DNA from: Globodera rostochiensis
Lineage: Eukaryota; Nematoda; Chromadorea; Rhabditida; Heteroderidae
DNA length: 64,000 nucleotides
Direction: 5' to 3'
Assembly (NCBI GenBank): GCA_018350325.1
Contig: JAEVLN010000011.1
Span: forward strand, 2,290,449 to 2,354,448
Part shown: positions 1 to 12,127 of the stretch, piece by piece
Position numbering within the stretch: position 1 is the first letter of the stretch
Layout: each line of letters opens with the position of its first letter
Made by a program: the position numbers and the translations under genes
The notes under the pieces: model-generated
The model's database searches: none
Told to the model about the DNA's origin: nothing
The model's input: only the letters and a program-made list of their open reading frames with translations

Positions 1-1009
1 CTGAAAATTTCAGAGTGCCTCGGGGGCGACGTCCGAATGCCAAATACCCGCGGGTGCAGGCATGCAAAGGCATCTCGCCTTTCATGTTCCCGGTGTTTCC
101 GATTACGCAACCCGTCGGCCAAACCATTCGACAGGACCAGCGGCAGAAGGCGGCCGATCAGCGGGCCAAACTTTCGCATTGATCAGAAATTTAAATTTTT
201 TGAGAATGATCTCAGTTTAATGATCCAGTGAAAATAGGTATATATTTCAAGACATTTGGGACCTGGTCACTTTGTATGTGCTGAGTTTCTTCGATAGGGA
301 ATTAGTCGCTTTTGCTTTTTGATCCAAAAATTGGAATGTTTTGTTGCCATATTTTGTTCTTTCCCGATGATTATTCTGCTGCTTTGTGAAGCATTTTTTG
401 GCCGAGCCCGTTTTTGGTCTAATTTTGGAAAAATCAAATCGGAAAAAAATATTTTGTTCGATGGTTAAAAACGAATCACAGTATCTTGAAAATAATTAGT
501 TGGAATGTGATACTGTATAATGTTCAGTTTTTGGTATATGCCGGCGTTGGAAGGATCGGTCGGTCGGTCGGTCGCAATGAATCTGCTGGATGATCTCTTG
601 GCTCGTTCGTTTAGTGCAATTGCTCACTTCCGATATATAAACGAGATCATTTTTGTGTTTCAACAGTTAAATAAAAACAAATTGGAGATGTTCAATTAAT
701 GAATGAATTGGTGGGTGGGTGGGGGGTCTGTATTGTGTTTAGGTAAAGAATAATGAATGGGTAGTGGAGGGGGGGGGGATTTGATCAGTGATCAATGATT
801 AAATTAGACCTCTCCGAGTGGCTTGTATGATCACTGCGTTTTGATCAGTGATCAAGGATTAAATTTGCGCTAGCCTTGTTTTATGGAAGCAAAAAAAGAA
901 ATTAAAAAATGTCCGCCACTTTGCCGAGGTCTAATTTACACATTTTCCCAAATTTTTTCTTTCAATTCCTTCGCATTCGCTGATCCTCTTACTCAGTATG
1001 GGCCCGGTT
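1..1009. other. Non-coding flank with small repeats
   Basis: I see no supported gene here. The stretch holds a short GGTC microsatellite near 557-575 and two closely spaced copies of a TGATCAGTGATCAA motif (about 782 and 842), each followed by a similar A/T-rich tail. The open frames in the region lack splice-supported continuation or recognisable motifs. Confidence 0.5.
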
Positions 1010-1531
1010 TCATGCCAAAAACATGCAGTCGTCGTTCACCGGGTCCAAATACGCCTCCGTTTGGCATGCCGCCGTGCCGCCCCGCAAACGGACGCACTTT
1101 CCGGTGTGTTTCTCCACCTAATTGGGTTCAAAATATGCCATTTATACAAAATTGGGTTGTGCCGTGCCTACCTTTTGCACTTTGATGGTGCAGGTCGTCT
1201 TTTCTTGGCTCTCCCGTTCTGTCGCAGAATCGTCCGGCTCATCTTCAGTTCCTGCTCGTACTGTTCGTCCTCCTTGCCCAGCCGCTTCGGCGCCGTTCTT
1301 CGGCTCCTTGTACGTCTGCACCCAACCGCCCGCGCTCTTTCTGATCTTTTGCTGCTGCTGCCCAAACGCCGACTCAATTCCGCGCAACTCCGAAATTGCA
1401 CTGGCCGCGGCCATCTTCTGCTGACTGTCAACGATCAGCATGATCATCACAAGGGAAAGCGCGAGGAAAAGCCAAAATTTGTTGTTGTTATAATGCTGGT
1501 GAACGTGGTATACTGTAGTTCCTGCGGCCAT
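1010..1531 (-). CDS. Small type II membrane or secreted protein with four cysteines
   Basis: This is a two-exon gene. Exon 1 is 1531-1172 (120 codons, ends in phase 0 at a GTAGGC donor). Exon 2 is 1117-1010 (36 codons with TGA), entered through an AATTAG acceptor; the intron is 54 bp. The 155-residue product has a hydrophobic segment at residues 20-34 (FWLFLALSLVMIMLI) that would act as signal anchor or signal peptide, a Gln-rich and then acidic/Arg-rich middle, and a C-terminal tail with four cysteines (TCTIKV, KCVRLRGG, ACQTEA, DDCMFLA). The clean splice and four spaced Cys suggest a disulfide-bonded extracellular tail. I do not recognise the family; small proteins of this plan are common in nematodes. 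The single ATG at 1531 gives the start. Function unknown. Confidence 0.6.
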
Positions 1532-4500
1532 GATGCACTACGGTAGAAGGGATACGGTAATGCAACGGAAGCAAATGTGCGCGCAAAGCAGAGACGATAG
1601 TCGTAGTAATTGAATCTTTAAAAGAAATGCCATTTATTTTGACATATCCAAAAGCCGGTAGTGTCCGAAAGCCTTACATTTCTTGTCCGGTTTAGTGCCA
1701 CCCTACCCAAGTGAATGAATGAATGTTTGTGGGTGGTATAAATGTGGCGGGGGGGGCGGTGTCGAAGATACTTTCGCCTCGGGGGGCGGGGAAAGGTGCG
1801 CGATGACATTCAATTTGCGCGGCTGTCAATAATAATGACGACAATTGTCAGCCGATGGGCGGGCGGCACTTTTTTTGTGGCGCCAAATTAATTAGTTTAT
1901 TTGTTCCAGCAGTAAAAGTGTAATAATATATTTATGATCATGAAATGACTGACCTATGGCCAGACGATGTTTTTGTCATTTTTTGGCAAAAAAAAGTACT
2001 GTCCACGGCTAAATTCTTCAAAATTTTACTCAAATTTTAATTAAAGAGTGAAAAATTTTTTAAATTTACGGACTGATCAAATTACGCCAAACAAAATTTA
2101 CCCAAAAACGTACTCTTAGGAATGCGCGACGGGTGACCAACTAAAGCAAATTTTGCCCGTGATTAAAATGTAAAGAAACACTTTCTCACTCGGTCCCCCC
2201 CCCCCCCCCGGAAACGCCGTTTTGGCCGTTACTCTCTCCCGAGGGTTGCCCGAGGGAAAAACATTTGGCCTCCGGCAATCTTTTGGCCTTTTGTTTCCGA
2301 ATTTATTAATTTAAGGTGCGCCGCCGCCGCCGCCAGCGCCGCTTTTTCCCAAACCCCCGCCCCGCCGCCCCCCCCCCCACAAAAACCCCCCGCACTCCGG
2401 CATGGGAAAATGACAAATCGTGGCAAAAAGGTGAAGCCGACGTTAGGCGTCATTCATAACAATTCTTTCTAAAAACCGGAAGCAATTGTTTTAACTGTTT
2501 CGCAATTCTCATAAATTATTAATCAAAAGTCGATATAAAAGATAAATTCAAAAAACAATATCTAATTTTGTAATGTTTTAGTTTTGTGACTAAACTATTT
2601 ATTTAGAAAAATTAGGCCTGTTTATTTGGCCTAAATAGGACAGAAATCCGTGGCATTTTGTAGTAACATCGGGCATTTGCCCCGCAGCGTTTGATTCTTG
2701 CCAAGCAACAAACGAATTTCCTTAAAAGACCCTTCGGCGATGGGGTGAAAAGTCCAATCCCTTCGGGGGTTTGTGTCTTTGCGTCCAATTAACCCAAAGT
2801 CGTCATCGCCATAATATAAATTGGGTGCTTCTCTCAAAACGGACTTTTGTCACACCAATTTTTCCCACGTTATGCGATTTATGGAATAAGCCAAAAGCTG
2901 AAAACGCCGGAGAGTTTTTTGGGAGGCGGCGAAAAGTGTGAGAAAAAGCGGCGGAAGTTGCGCACTTTCCGCCGGTGGGAATGGACCAAAATTTGTTAAT
3001 TTTGGTTTCAAACATTTCAAAGTTTGCTGAATCCTAAGAAAAGCTTTTATTTCATTTAAATTATTTTTGAAATAAATTAAAATCCCTTTTTAGTCCAATG
3101 ATGATAGCCCCGTTTGCAATTCCAGGCGCTCATCTGGGCTAATTTAGCCCCCCGGGGGCCCGCATTTGGCTGAAAAAGTGCAACATGATGCATTCTAGCG
3201 ACACTTTTGCGTCAATACATTAAACCCAAATTAACCGAGAAAGTGTTGGCGGTTGGTTGGCAGCACCATTTCTGGGCACTCCAATTACGAAAAAGGTCAT
3301 TAAAAATAATGGAGGTTGAAATGCGATGGTCAATAGGCGCCATCGGGCGAGAATGGCACATCATTGGCTTCAGAATTTTGTGAGGAGACAGATGCCACCC
3401 CGTGGAAAGTTCTGGGAAGTTTGGGGGGGGGGGGCAGGTGCTGAATCCCCAAATGCCATCTTTTGTTGAGCGCGCAACGGCACAAAAAGAGTCGTAGGTT
3501 GGGGATTTAAAATTTGATTAATGGCACCAGACTGGTGAAAGATGCCTCGGGGGAAGTTTGGTAACTTCCTTGTTGATAATGAACCTGAAAATGGGTGCCG
3601 AGGCTTAGTGACGAAAATGGGGAAATATCACAACGCACGAGGAGAACACCTTATTTATTAATATGAGTCCCTAATAATTAGAAGATTGCCAAATCTGGAT
3701 TACGAGCCGTTGTCGTCGGGAACAGATTTTTTGGCATTAGTGAACAAACAGAGACATTTGTGGATTTGTTGAACATCAAATCAACGAGATGTGTTAAGTC
3801 TTGTTAATCTTTTGAAGTTGGCTTTAACACGTACCAGTATATATTAGAAAAATTGAGGGATGCCGGACTCGGACATTTTTTGTGCCGGAATTTCGGCTTT
3901 TGGAAATTTGGCTGCAAATTTTCTGAACGAGTGAAAAGGTTCCATTTTTGTTGTTTGATACGTGACGAATTGCAAATGCGGCGGCATAAGAACGAATTCC
4001 GGCGGCTGTTTATTTAACACTACCGGCGGGGCAAATGGAGACGGAATTGGCACAGAAAGTCCGATGGAAAGCGAAATGGGAAGGACATTTTAAGAGCATA
4101 TTTTGTGAAGTTTTTAATAAACACAAATTGACTTGCTAAATCCGGTAACGGCGAGAACGAGTTTAGGGCCAATTATGTTCCCATTATTAGTAGCCAAATA
4201 AAAGCCGGACGGCAGACTTGGCCAGAAAATAAAGATTCGAAGCAAAATTTGAGAATTTTGTGCCTATTTGATCAAACCGCTTAAAACAGATAGCCAAAAC
4301 AGACGCTAAAAAAGTGCCTGAAATGAGAGAAAATGCCAAATAAATACCCTTCTGATCGTAAATAAATTAGTGAAAATGTTATTTCAATCGCTAATAAATC
4401 TGTTTATCTCCTCACTCATCTCTGTCCCTCCCCCCCTTAACATTTTGTGCGGCACCGTTTCTTCGGTACTTTAAACGATGTTTATGTACAAAATATAAAG

Positions 4501-7355
4501 TGCGCAAAAACTATAAATCCTCTACATTTTGTGACTTCCTTCTCACTAAGTGCGATTTTGCAATTAAACAGAAAGTGAATGGCACATTAATGCGAGTGGG
4601 TGGCGGAGTTAATGAATTATTCACGCCTTCGGAGTTGGGCGGGCGGGCGGCATTCATTGGATGAATGGAATGTGCCGTGGCACCGGACATTTTACAGAGA
4701 GCTACAGAGGCTGCTGCTGCTGTTGCTAATGAGTGTGGGTCGGCAAAATAATGCGGAAGGTCGCGCGTGCCGGGGAAAATAATGTGATGGGTGGCACCGA
4801 GAATGGCAATTGGCAGACAACGGAAGAGGGCAAGAGGCGTCCAGCTGTGCACAGGGCGGCTCTGATCAAAGCAGTCAGTCATCAACAAACTTTCGTTTCT
4901 TCTCGTTAAGCTTGACCCAATTTGGGTATGTGATTGGGGCAAGATAAAAGAAGTCAATCAAATTTTGAAGAGTTGGTGGAGGGCATGGGGAAAGCTTTCT
5001 CCCCGGAAGGGCACGTCTCCTGAAGAAAGCGGCAAAAAAGTTCAGGAAAGCTAAATGCTCGGGCTGTAACGGACGATCGCTTAAGATGCAATAAGACTGA
5101 AAAGCAATCCTAAAAGACAAAGAAACATTTTATAGGAGCTCTCCCCGGAGGGCCAAGTTGTCAGAATGAGACACAAAAGCATTTCGAATGAAACTGTCCG
5201 AGAAGGGAGTCGAAGAACACGTTGAGGAGTAAACGTTCCGGGAACAGCTCCCTTCCCGCAGTGTGTTCCTCAGCAGAGGATTCAGATGGAAAAGCATCCC
5301 CCGGAGGGGCGACTCTTGGCTTAGACTAAAGAAAATTTTAAGTGAGTAACAAAGTCCGCAGAAAGAGACGGATGGAAGCCCAGCTTCCCCTTAAATAGCC
5401 CTCCTCCTGAAACAAATCCCCGGAAGGGTTAAAAGGGTCGACGCCGACATGTCACACTCAGTGACTAAGTGAATCTTTGCGATTTTTACTCCGGACGCGC
5501 GGCATTTACTTACGACGGGCCAAAACGGGACGAAGAAATTGACCCGGCACTTCCGCTAATCGGCGAAATGGCTCAAACAGAAACAGAAATTAGCCTTTAG
5601 CATAACGCCAAATGGATGATGTTGGTTGACTTTTTGTTTGAAAATGGACTGTTGGTTTGGCGTTTTGTATTCGCTTTACCATAGCATTTCCGCGCGTGGA
5701 AAAAGCGAAAAATGAGTGGGAAACGGAAAAAGGCTTAAAACGCTCAAATGTGGGCGTGAACACGCGAATTTGAGAGCGCGGTTTGGATGGGGACACCCGC
5801 CTCAAATTTCTTCTTTTTTCTCACACATTTCGCCAAAATCTTGCGGCAAATTCCGCAAAAAAGTGGTCGGAAATGGAGAATTTGTTTATTTATTTATGTG
5901 ATGTAACGCCGCCGGCGATGTCCAAAAAAGACAAGGCCCGCAAAAACATCTAATGGAATTTGAAATTCAAAAAAGAACGAACGAAAGAAAGAAAAAATTT
6001 TAAATTTATTTTCACTGATTTAATCAATTATTTATTGCCCAAAAAATTGAAAATAAATTTAAAAATGAGCCTTTTTCGTGGCTATTTCAATTTTGTAAAA
6101 ATGCCTTCCGACTAAATTGAACTGTCGACAGGTTTTGTTTGTTAGGTTTTGCAAATAAAACAAAAATTTGCGGTCCTAAAAATCGTCGACGGGAGACCAA
6201 AAATTGTCAGAAAATTAATTTCAAAACGGACGGCGGACGGACGCCGTTTCATTTGGCAAGCGATGTGAACAAAGAGAGCAAAAACAGCGGCAGAAATGTT
6301 TTTAGTTTTTGTCCCCCCCGGCGTCTCGCGGCCTTGAACGTGTCAAAGTCAATCAATCTCTCCCAATCCTTTCCGTTTTTAAACCAAATAAACGTTTCGT
6401 CTGCCAAAAAAAAAACATTTAAAACTATTCGAAGCATTTTATATTATAAATTGTAATTGTTATAAGTACATAGGCAAGTAAAAATAACATTGGGGTTTAA
6501 AAAAGTTTTCAAATATTAAATTTTCTCAAAGAATAAACTTTATTTCGGATTCACCACAAATAGAGTGGGCCATTTCTGGAGAAAACCCGGGACCAGGAAC
6601 AACAAAAAAAATCCCGGTCAAAAAAAGGGGGGGGGGCTAGGTAATCGACAAAAGAAAATAAAATTTGTAAAAAACCGCGACACCAAATTCAGTCTCAAAA
6701 TGGAAAAAGTGGAAGTTTCAGTCCCAGTCCGGTCCCGTCTTTCTCTAATCAACGGGCCCGGCGGGAACGGGATTTCCCGTTAATTTGGGCTCAACGGAAT
6801 ATTGGGGCCGGGAAAAGGTGGAAATAATCCCGCCACGTTCCCGCTAAATTTTGAGAATTTCTTTTTATCGGACTCTCTTTTTTGAATAAATTAAATCCTC
6901 CAAATGTCAAAAAGGGGCCCAAATCAAATTACCAAAATGATTCAATTCTTTTTGCCTTTGGCATGACTAATTCATTCATTTTCCGTTTTTGTTTCCTTTT
7001 TCCAATCGATTTGTTCGACGAAAACCATTCTTTCCATTTATATATTTACATCTCTTATCATTTGAGAACAAAAAAAAATTAATTTTTGCGTTGATTTTAA
7101 TTAAAATTTAATTTTAATTTCTAATTTTGTTGCATTATTTCCCGGGTAAAAACAAAAAAGATGCATTGGAAAAGGAAAAGCAGAGCCCCCAGGCTAAAAC
7201 GCAAAAAAAAATAATTAAAATGAAAAGAGCGGTCATTTTATTCAAATTGTTCCAAAAGTGTCACATGGTCAAAATAGAAAAAGATTGGGCTTTTTAAACG
7301 GCTTTTTAATTTTTTGACCAATTTTTCAAAATTTTGGCTTTAAAGGCAACAAAAA
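1532..7355. other. Gene-poor, AT-rich intergenic region
   Basis: Several open frames of 60-150 codons occur on both strands, but none shows a domain, a signal peptide plus splice continuation, or coding-like third-position bias, so I call no gene. The stretch contains C/G homopolymer tracts (about 2195-2210, 2360-2380, 3421-3433, 6626-6637) and the C-rich hairpin cluster noted separately. Distal 5' regulatory sequence of the glucosylceramidase gene could lie at its right end. Confidence 0.4.
4990..5460. repeat. Irregular series of C-rich hairpin motifs
   Basis: A motif close to TCCCCGGARGG recurs at about 4999, 5142, 5298 and 5415, with weaker versions near 5250 and 5383, spaced roughly 35-155 bp apart. 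Each core can fold on itself (CCCC against GGGG). Downstream of two cores related words follow (GGGCCAAGTTGTC and GGGGCGACTCTTGG). There is no open frame through the block. It could be a degenerate tandem repeat or a non-coding RNA; I cannot tell which. Confidence 0.3.
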
Positions 7356-10300
7356 ATGGCATTGGCATCTTTCAAAGGGCGCCTCCTATCGCTGTTAGCG
7401 CTCGTCGCGATGTTGCGCTCTGTGAGAATGGAAATGGGCCATGAAAGCGGCGGCAAAGCATCGGTTTTTTTTGTTGCCTCCCCCCCCCCCCATTTAAATT
7501 CGATAAGTCCAAATTACCTTTTTTTGTCATTTTTTGTATGGTTATCAAAAGCAACATTCTTAAGCTTAACGCTTAACTTTGGAATTGCACCGCTTTTCTA
7601 ATTCATTTTCCCGTGTCTTTGATGGAAAACAAAAACAATTAAGCCAAATTAAATCCATTTTTAATTAATTTATATTTTAAAGAGAAAAACTTCCGTGTCT
7701 TTGATGAAAAACAAAAACAATTTAGCCAAATTAAATCCATTTTTAATTAATTTATATTTTAAAGAGAAATTCATTTTATGAAAGTAAACAAAAGTTGTAG
7801 AATGGCCAGGTTTTCTTTTCTACAACGAAACAATGGAAATTTTTGGAAGCCGCTTTATACGCATTTTAAGGGATGCCAACGGCGTTATTCGCAGGGTCAG
7901 GACAGTTTCGTTTGTATGTGCGATGCTTCGCATTGCGACACTTTTGATGGGCCGGTGGGCGACGTGCCAAACGGCACATTGGTGGCCTATGTCAGTGATC
8001 GGAAATGGAAGCGATTGGAGCGACAGGAAGTGCCCTTAAGGACCAAAAGAGCAGTGCCCGGTGAGTTACTGCTTGAACATCCCGGTAATTTGGTCCATTT
8101 TCTGTGTCTGACCGTTTCCTTGAGGGTAGAAAAAGCAGAGCATTGATTAAGTCTAGAAACCCGATCATGATCTGAGCTAAAGTCGCGCAAACCCCAAAAG
8201 ACACATTGAATTCGATTTCCGAAAAATTTCTGAGGTCGTCGGCGCCCATCCCCAATGGATGGATGGCAGGCATATGGTTGAGGTTCTTTAGATTTCAAAT
8301 TAGTTAAGAAAACAATGTTCAAAATTTGTGGGTAACGAACGTACTGTAGTGGGGTGGGGGGGGGGCGTGAGAAGCACATGCCTCGCGGCATTGACTACGG
8401 TACACATTTGGAGTTGGGGCATCGTATGGACTTTAAGCATTAAGCATAGCTTATTTATGGCTGTGAGGTGTGTGTTATGTTGCAAAACAAAAAACATCAA
8501 TTAGAGGCTTTATTTTTGTGCTCTCAATGCCCAAATGGAAAGGAAATGCGCGGCAAATCGGGCGGGGAAAAGGAAGCAATCTTTTGGATTTGTGTGTAAA
8601 ATGAAGCCCACCAAATGACTAATGGGAGGATACAAAGTGCAAAGTAAACCAAATGAACATAATGATGCTGCTGATGTGTGATGAGAAAGTGATCATAACA
8701 CACACAAAATGGGAGATATGTACAAAATGATTGAATGATGGATCAGTGAGGTTGGCATTTATATGAAATGTGCCAAATATGGCCATAAAATATGTACAAA
8801 AAACTCAAAAAAGTTTTTTGGGGTCGAGGAATTCGAATATGACCTTCTTTTGGACCAATTTCGAATCCCGTACCCGAATTCGAACAATTTTTGTCAGTTT
8901 TGGGTAACGGTGTCTTTTACTGGTCCCGATTTTTTTTAAATGGAAGTTTATGCAATTCTGAGAAGTACTCGGAGGTTGTCGAGGCCGCTGATCACGAATA
9001 TGGCATCAGCTAATCTATGATTTTAACATCTATGATTTTTGCAATTTTTAATTTGTTATCGTCTCTTAAGAATGTGTTTTTAGGGCTTTTCGAGGGCCTA
9101 GAATCCGAATCTAACCTACTTTTCTTTCAACAACAAATTCTAACTTTTTTGAAATTTCAAAATCGTTCAAAATCGCTTTTGGCCTCAAAATCGTTCAAAA
9201 GCATGAATTTGATCATTATGCTTTTTCGTTGTAATTTTGTGTTTTTTGAATGATTTTGAGGCCAAAATTGATTTTGGAACAGAAAATCATAATTGCACCT
9301 GAAAATATGAATAAAATAAAAATTATGACAAAAAACGCGAAATTGGAAAAATATGGCGCTTAACAAGGGCTGTCGCGAAAGAGAATTTTGCCCCTAAATC
9401 GAATTCCTACAAAAAAATTGGATAATTTTTTTTGCTAAATTTAACTTTATAGTGTTTGTACATCAAGAAAGCGACCCGTCCGACAAATTGTTGCGAATTA
9501 TCGTCAACCCATTCGAGAAGTACCAAACCATTCTCGGCTTTGGCGGTGCCTTCTCCGACTCGTCCGGCATCAATTTGAATGCTGTGAGTGCGCCCGTTCG
9601 ACGGCATTTGCTCGAGGCGTATTTTCATTCCGAAAAGGGTTAGTGCTTTACACCGCCATTTTCTCCATTTCCCCCGCAGGGATTCGTTACACAATTGGAC
9701 GAGTGCCAATTGCGAGCACCGATTTTTCCACACGCGAATACACTTATGCCGACAAAGAAGACGATTTTAATATGGACACTTTTGCACTTGCGCCCGAGGA
9801 CTTTGAAGCGAAAGTTTTTGGATTTTGAACTTTTTAAAAAGCATTTCTCCCTCCCCAAAAGATACCATTCATCAAAAATGCTCATCAGTTAAGTGGCGAA
9901 AAATTACGGCTGATCGCCTGTCCATGGTCAATTAATGCAAAAAATATATTTTTAAATTTGAATAATTGGCATTCCTTTTAAATTAAAAGATTCCGGCAAG
10001 CAAAGATTTTAATTTTTGATTTTACAATTATAATTTATATTATAAGAAATATTTATTGTAATTATGTTTTTAGGACGGCTCCGGCTTGGATGAAAACCAA
10101 CGGGCGCCTGAACGGCGACGGGGAAATGAAGGGCGAGGTGGACGGCACTTATTTCAGAGCTTATGCCAAATATTTGGTGAAGTAAGCAAAACTATAAAGA
10201 AATGAATGCCATTAGATGTTATGCCAAAGTCTCGACAAATACTTTTATGCCCAAACCCTCCAAAGGTTCTTCGAGGAGTACGCGAAAAGTGCCATAAACT

Positions 10301-12127
10301 TTTGGGCACTGACCATACAGAACCAACCGCAACGGGTGCCGGACGACTTTCCCTTCCAGGCCATGTACATGAGCAACCACACGCAAAGGTGCCAAAAGAT
10401 GCCAAAAATAAAATCTTTTTTAATTTTGGAGAAAATGGCTCAAAAATTAAGGACAAATTGAGCCCCGGTAAATTGTAAATGTACCTTAAATATATACCAA
10501 CCAATCTGATCAATCAATACACCAAAATTGCTGATCAGAGAATTTGCCATTCGCATTCTTTCGCCACTTCTGAAACAATCGCCGCACACTTCACAACTGA
10601 AACTGCTCGCATTTGACGATGTGCGCGAGTACTTCTTACCCGCCCTTGCTGAGGTAAAGCCTATTCATTCAGTCTCTTCCATTGTTATTCAACTAAACTA
10701 AAAATGAACTAAAAGTTACAAAATTGGGGGTGCTAATGATTTTATATTCACATAAAAATTGCTTTTTGTTATTTCCCAAAAAGAAATACCTAAATAATGC
10801 ATTTCTTTTAACTAAAATTAGATTAATTGATGAATATTTTTTTGGCTTTTATTTTAGTCCAGAAAATGTCAATTTAGGAATCTTTTTAAGCGAATTCCAC
10901 CCAAATTATTAGCGTATTTCTCCGAACAGATATTTGACACTGAACGTCGAACGACTTACGACATTTTTTTGTGTCATATCGGCCGCTATTTGAGCCCGTT
11001 TTTGCCTGGTTTTATGTCGATCGGTGTTGAACGGGTCAGTCACTTTTTTTAAATATTTAGGCTTAGTTAATATAGCAACATTTTAGTTTTTCGAATGTCA
11101 TCAATCTTTTGAAGACACAAAACCGAGTGATCGGAGTGTGATCGACGGATTTGGATCGCATTGGTACACTCTGGACGGACATGCTGAACAAGACGTATTC
11201 CATGAGCAACATCCTGACAAGATCATTTTGTCCACCGAGGCAATGTTCAAAAATGAGAAGAAATCCTCTGATCGGATATTCTTCTTCTTTACACCTTCAA
11301 GGCGTGCACCGGATTTGTACATCCGGACGATGCCGGACCTCGACTTGGCAATTGGACCCGCGGTTGGCAATACGGATGGGACATTGTGCAGAACTTGCTC
11401 CATTGGACCGGCGGTTGGGTGGACTGGAACCTTTGTAAGGCCCGGAGAATATTGTTGCTATGGCACGGCCGAGCATGGCATGAACTGCTCGATGTTCGGG
11501 TCTGATCAGTGATCTAACGGATGGGTCAGGAATTTCTGATCAGAACCGATCCCTAATCGTCAAGCCATGATCATATTTGGTTCGGACCATAGCACGGCCC
11601 AAAAATTTTGGATTACCGCAAAAACATTGAATTAAAGACAATGTTATCGTCAGATTTGGACATGAATGGAGGCCCAAATTGGGTGCACAATTACGTGGAT
11701 GCCCCAATAATTGTTAATGCCGAACGAGATGAATTCTACAAGCAGCCGATGTTTTATTTTCTGGCACATTTTAGGTGGGTTAGGCGTTAAAAAAAAATTT
11801 TAATTTAAACAATTCACAAAAAATAAGAATTACGTTTTCTGATCAAAAAAAAATGCCATTATATTCAGCCGATTTATGCCCCCTGGCGCTGTTCGTATCG
11901 GTTCTCATCTTCGTGATTCGGCAAGTCAGCTTGACATTGATCATGATCATCCTCGCCATCACATTCAACATGTTTCCGCGATCACTCCGACTGGCCAAAA
12001 AGTTTTGGTACTGATCAATTCAAGCACTGAGACGGTTAAAATACGTGTTGAAGAAGTTGGGGCAGAAGATTTTGAGGCAGTGATCGAATTGGGTCCGGAA
12101 TCGATTTTGACCGCAATTTGGTCGTGA
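7356..12127 (+). CDS. Lysosomal acid glucosylceramidase (GH30), likely pseudoenzyme or pseudogene
   Basis: GBA-type enzymes hydrolyse glucosylceramide to glucose and ceramide in lysosomes. The exons are 7356-7421, 7871-8060, 9453-9638, 9680-9813, 9862-9927, 10074-10181, 10266-10388, 10539-10653, 10930-11034, 11087-11239, 11302-11434, 11654-11774 and 11869-12127. Exon 1 encodes a signal peptide ([12 protein letters not shown]). Family landmarks follow in order: the Cys-rich start [73 protein letters not shown] with the nucleophile Glu, [22 protein letters not shown] and a beta-sandwich C-terminus. Oddities: the acid/base NEP motif reads NQP (codon CAA, about 10333); an A6 run at 9899-9904 shifts exon 5 by one base; intron 10 is GC-AG; about 45 extra residues lie in exons 9-10. 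With the shift ignored the product is about 585 residues. Family certain; activity doubtful. Confidence 0.88.
7611..7769. repeat. Tandem duplication, period 82 bp
   Basis: Two adjacent copies of an 82-bp AT-rich unit start at 7611 and 7693 with the word CCGTGTCTTTGATG and differ at only a few positions. They lie in intron 1 of the glucosylceramidase gene, between the signal-peptide exon and the first mature exon. Confidence 0.85.
8816..8905 (+). repeat. Diverged copy of a dispersed repeat (GGGGTCG / GAATCCG family)
   Basis: The order of words GGGGTCGAGGAATTCGAATA, TGACC, GGACCAATTTCGAATCCC and CCGAATTCGAACAATTTTT matches more conserved copies at 18203, 18600 (inverted), 48158, 51896, 57060 (inverted), 60240, 61277 and 61483. 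No coding capacity is visible. The copy lies in intron 2 of the glucosylceramidase gene. It is probably a fragment of a mobile element; the class is unknown. Confidence 0.6.

Noticed and set aside
2229..2453. Gly/Ala-rich minus-strand frame
   Set aside because: It is built on C homopolymers and a GCC microsatellite, with no splice or domain support.
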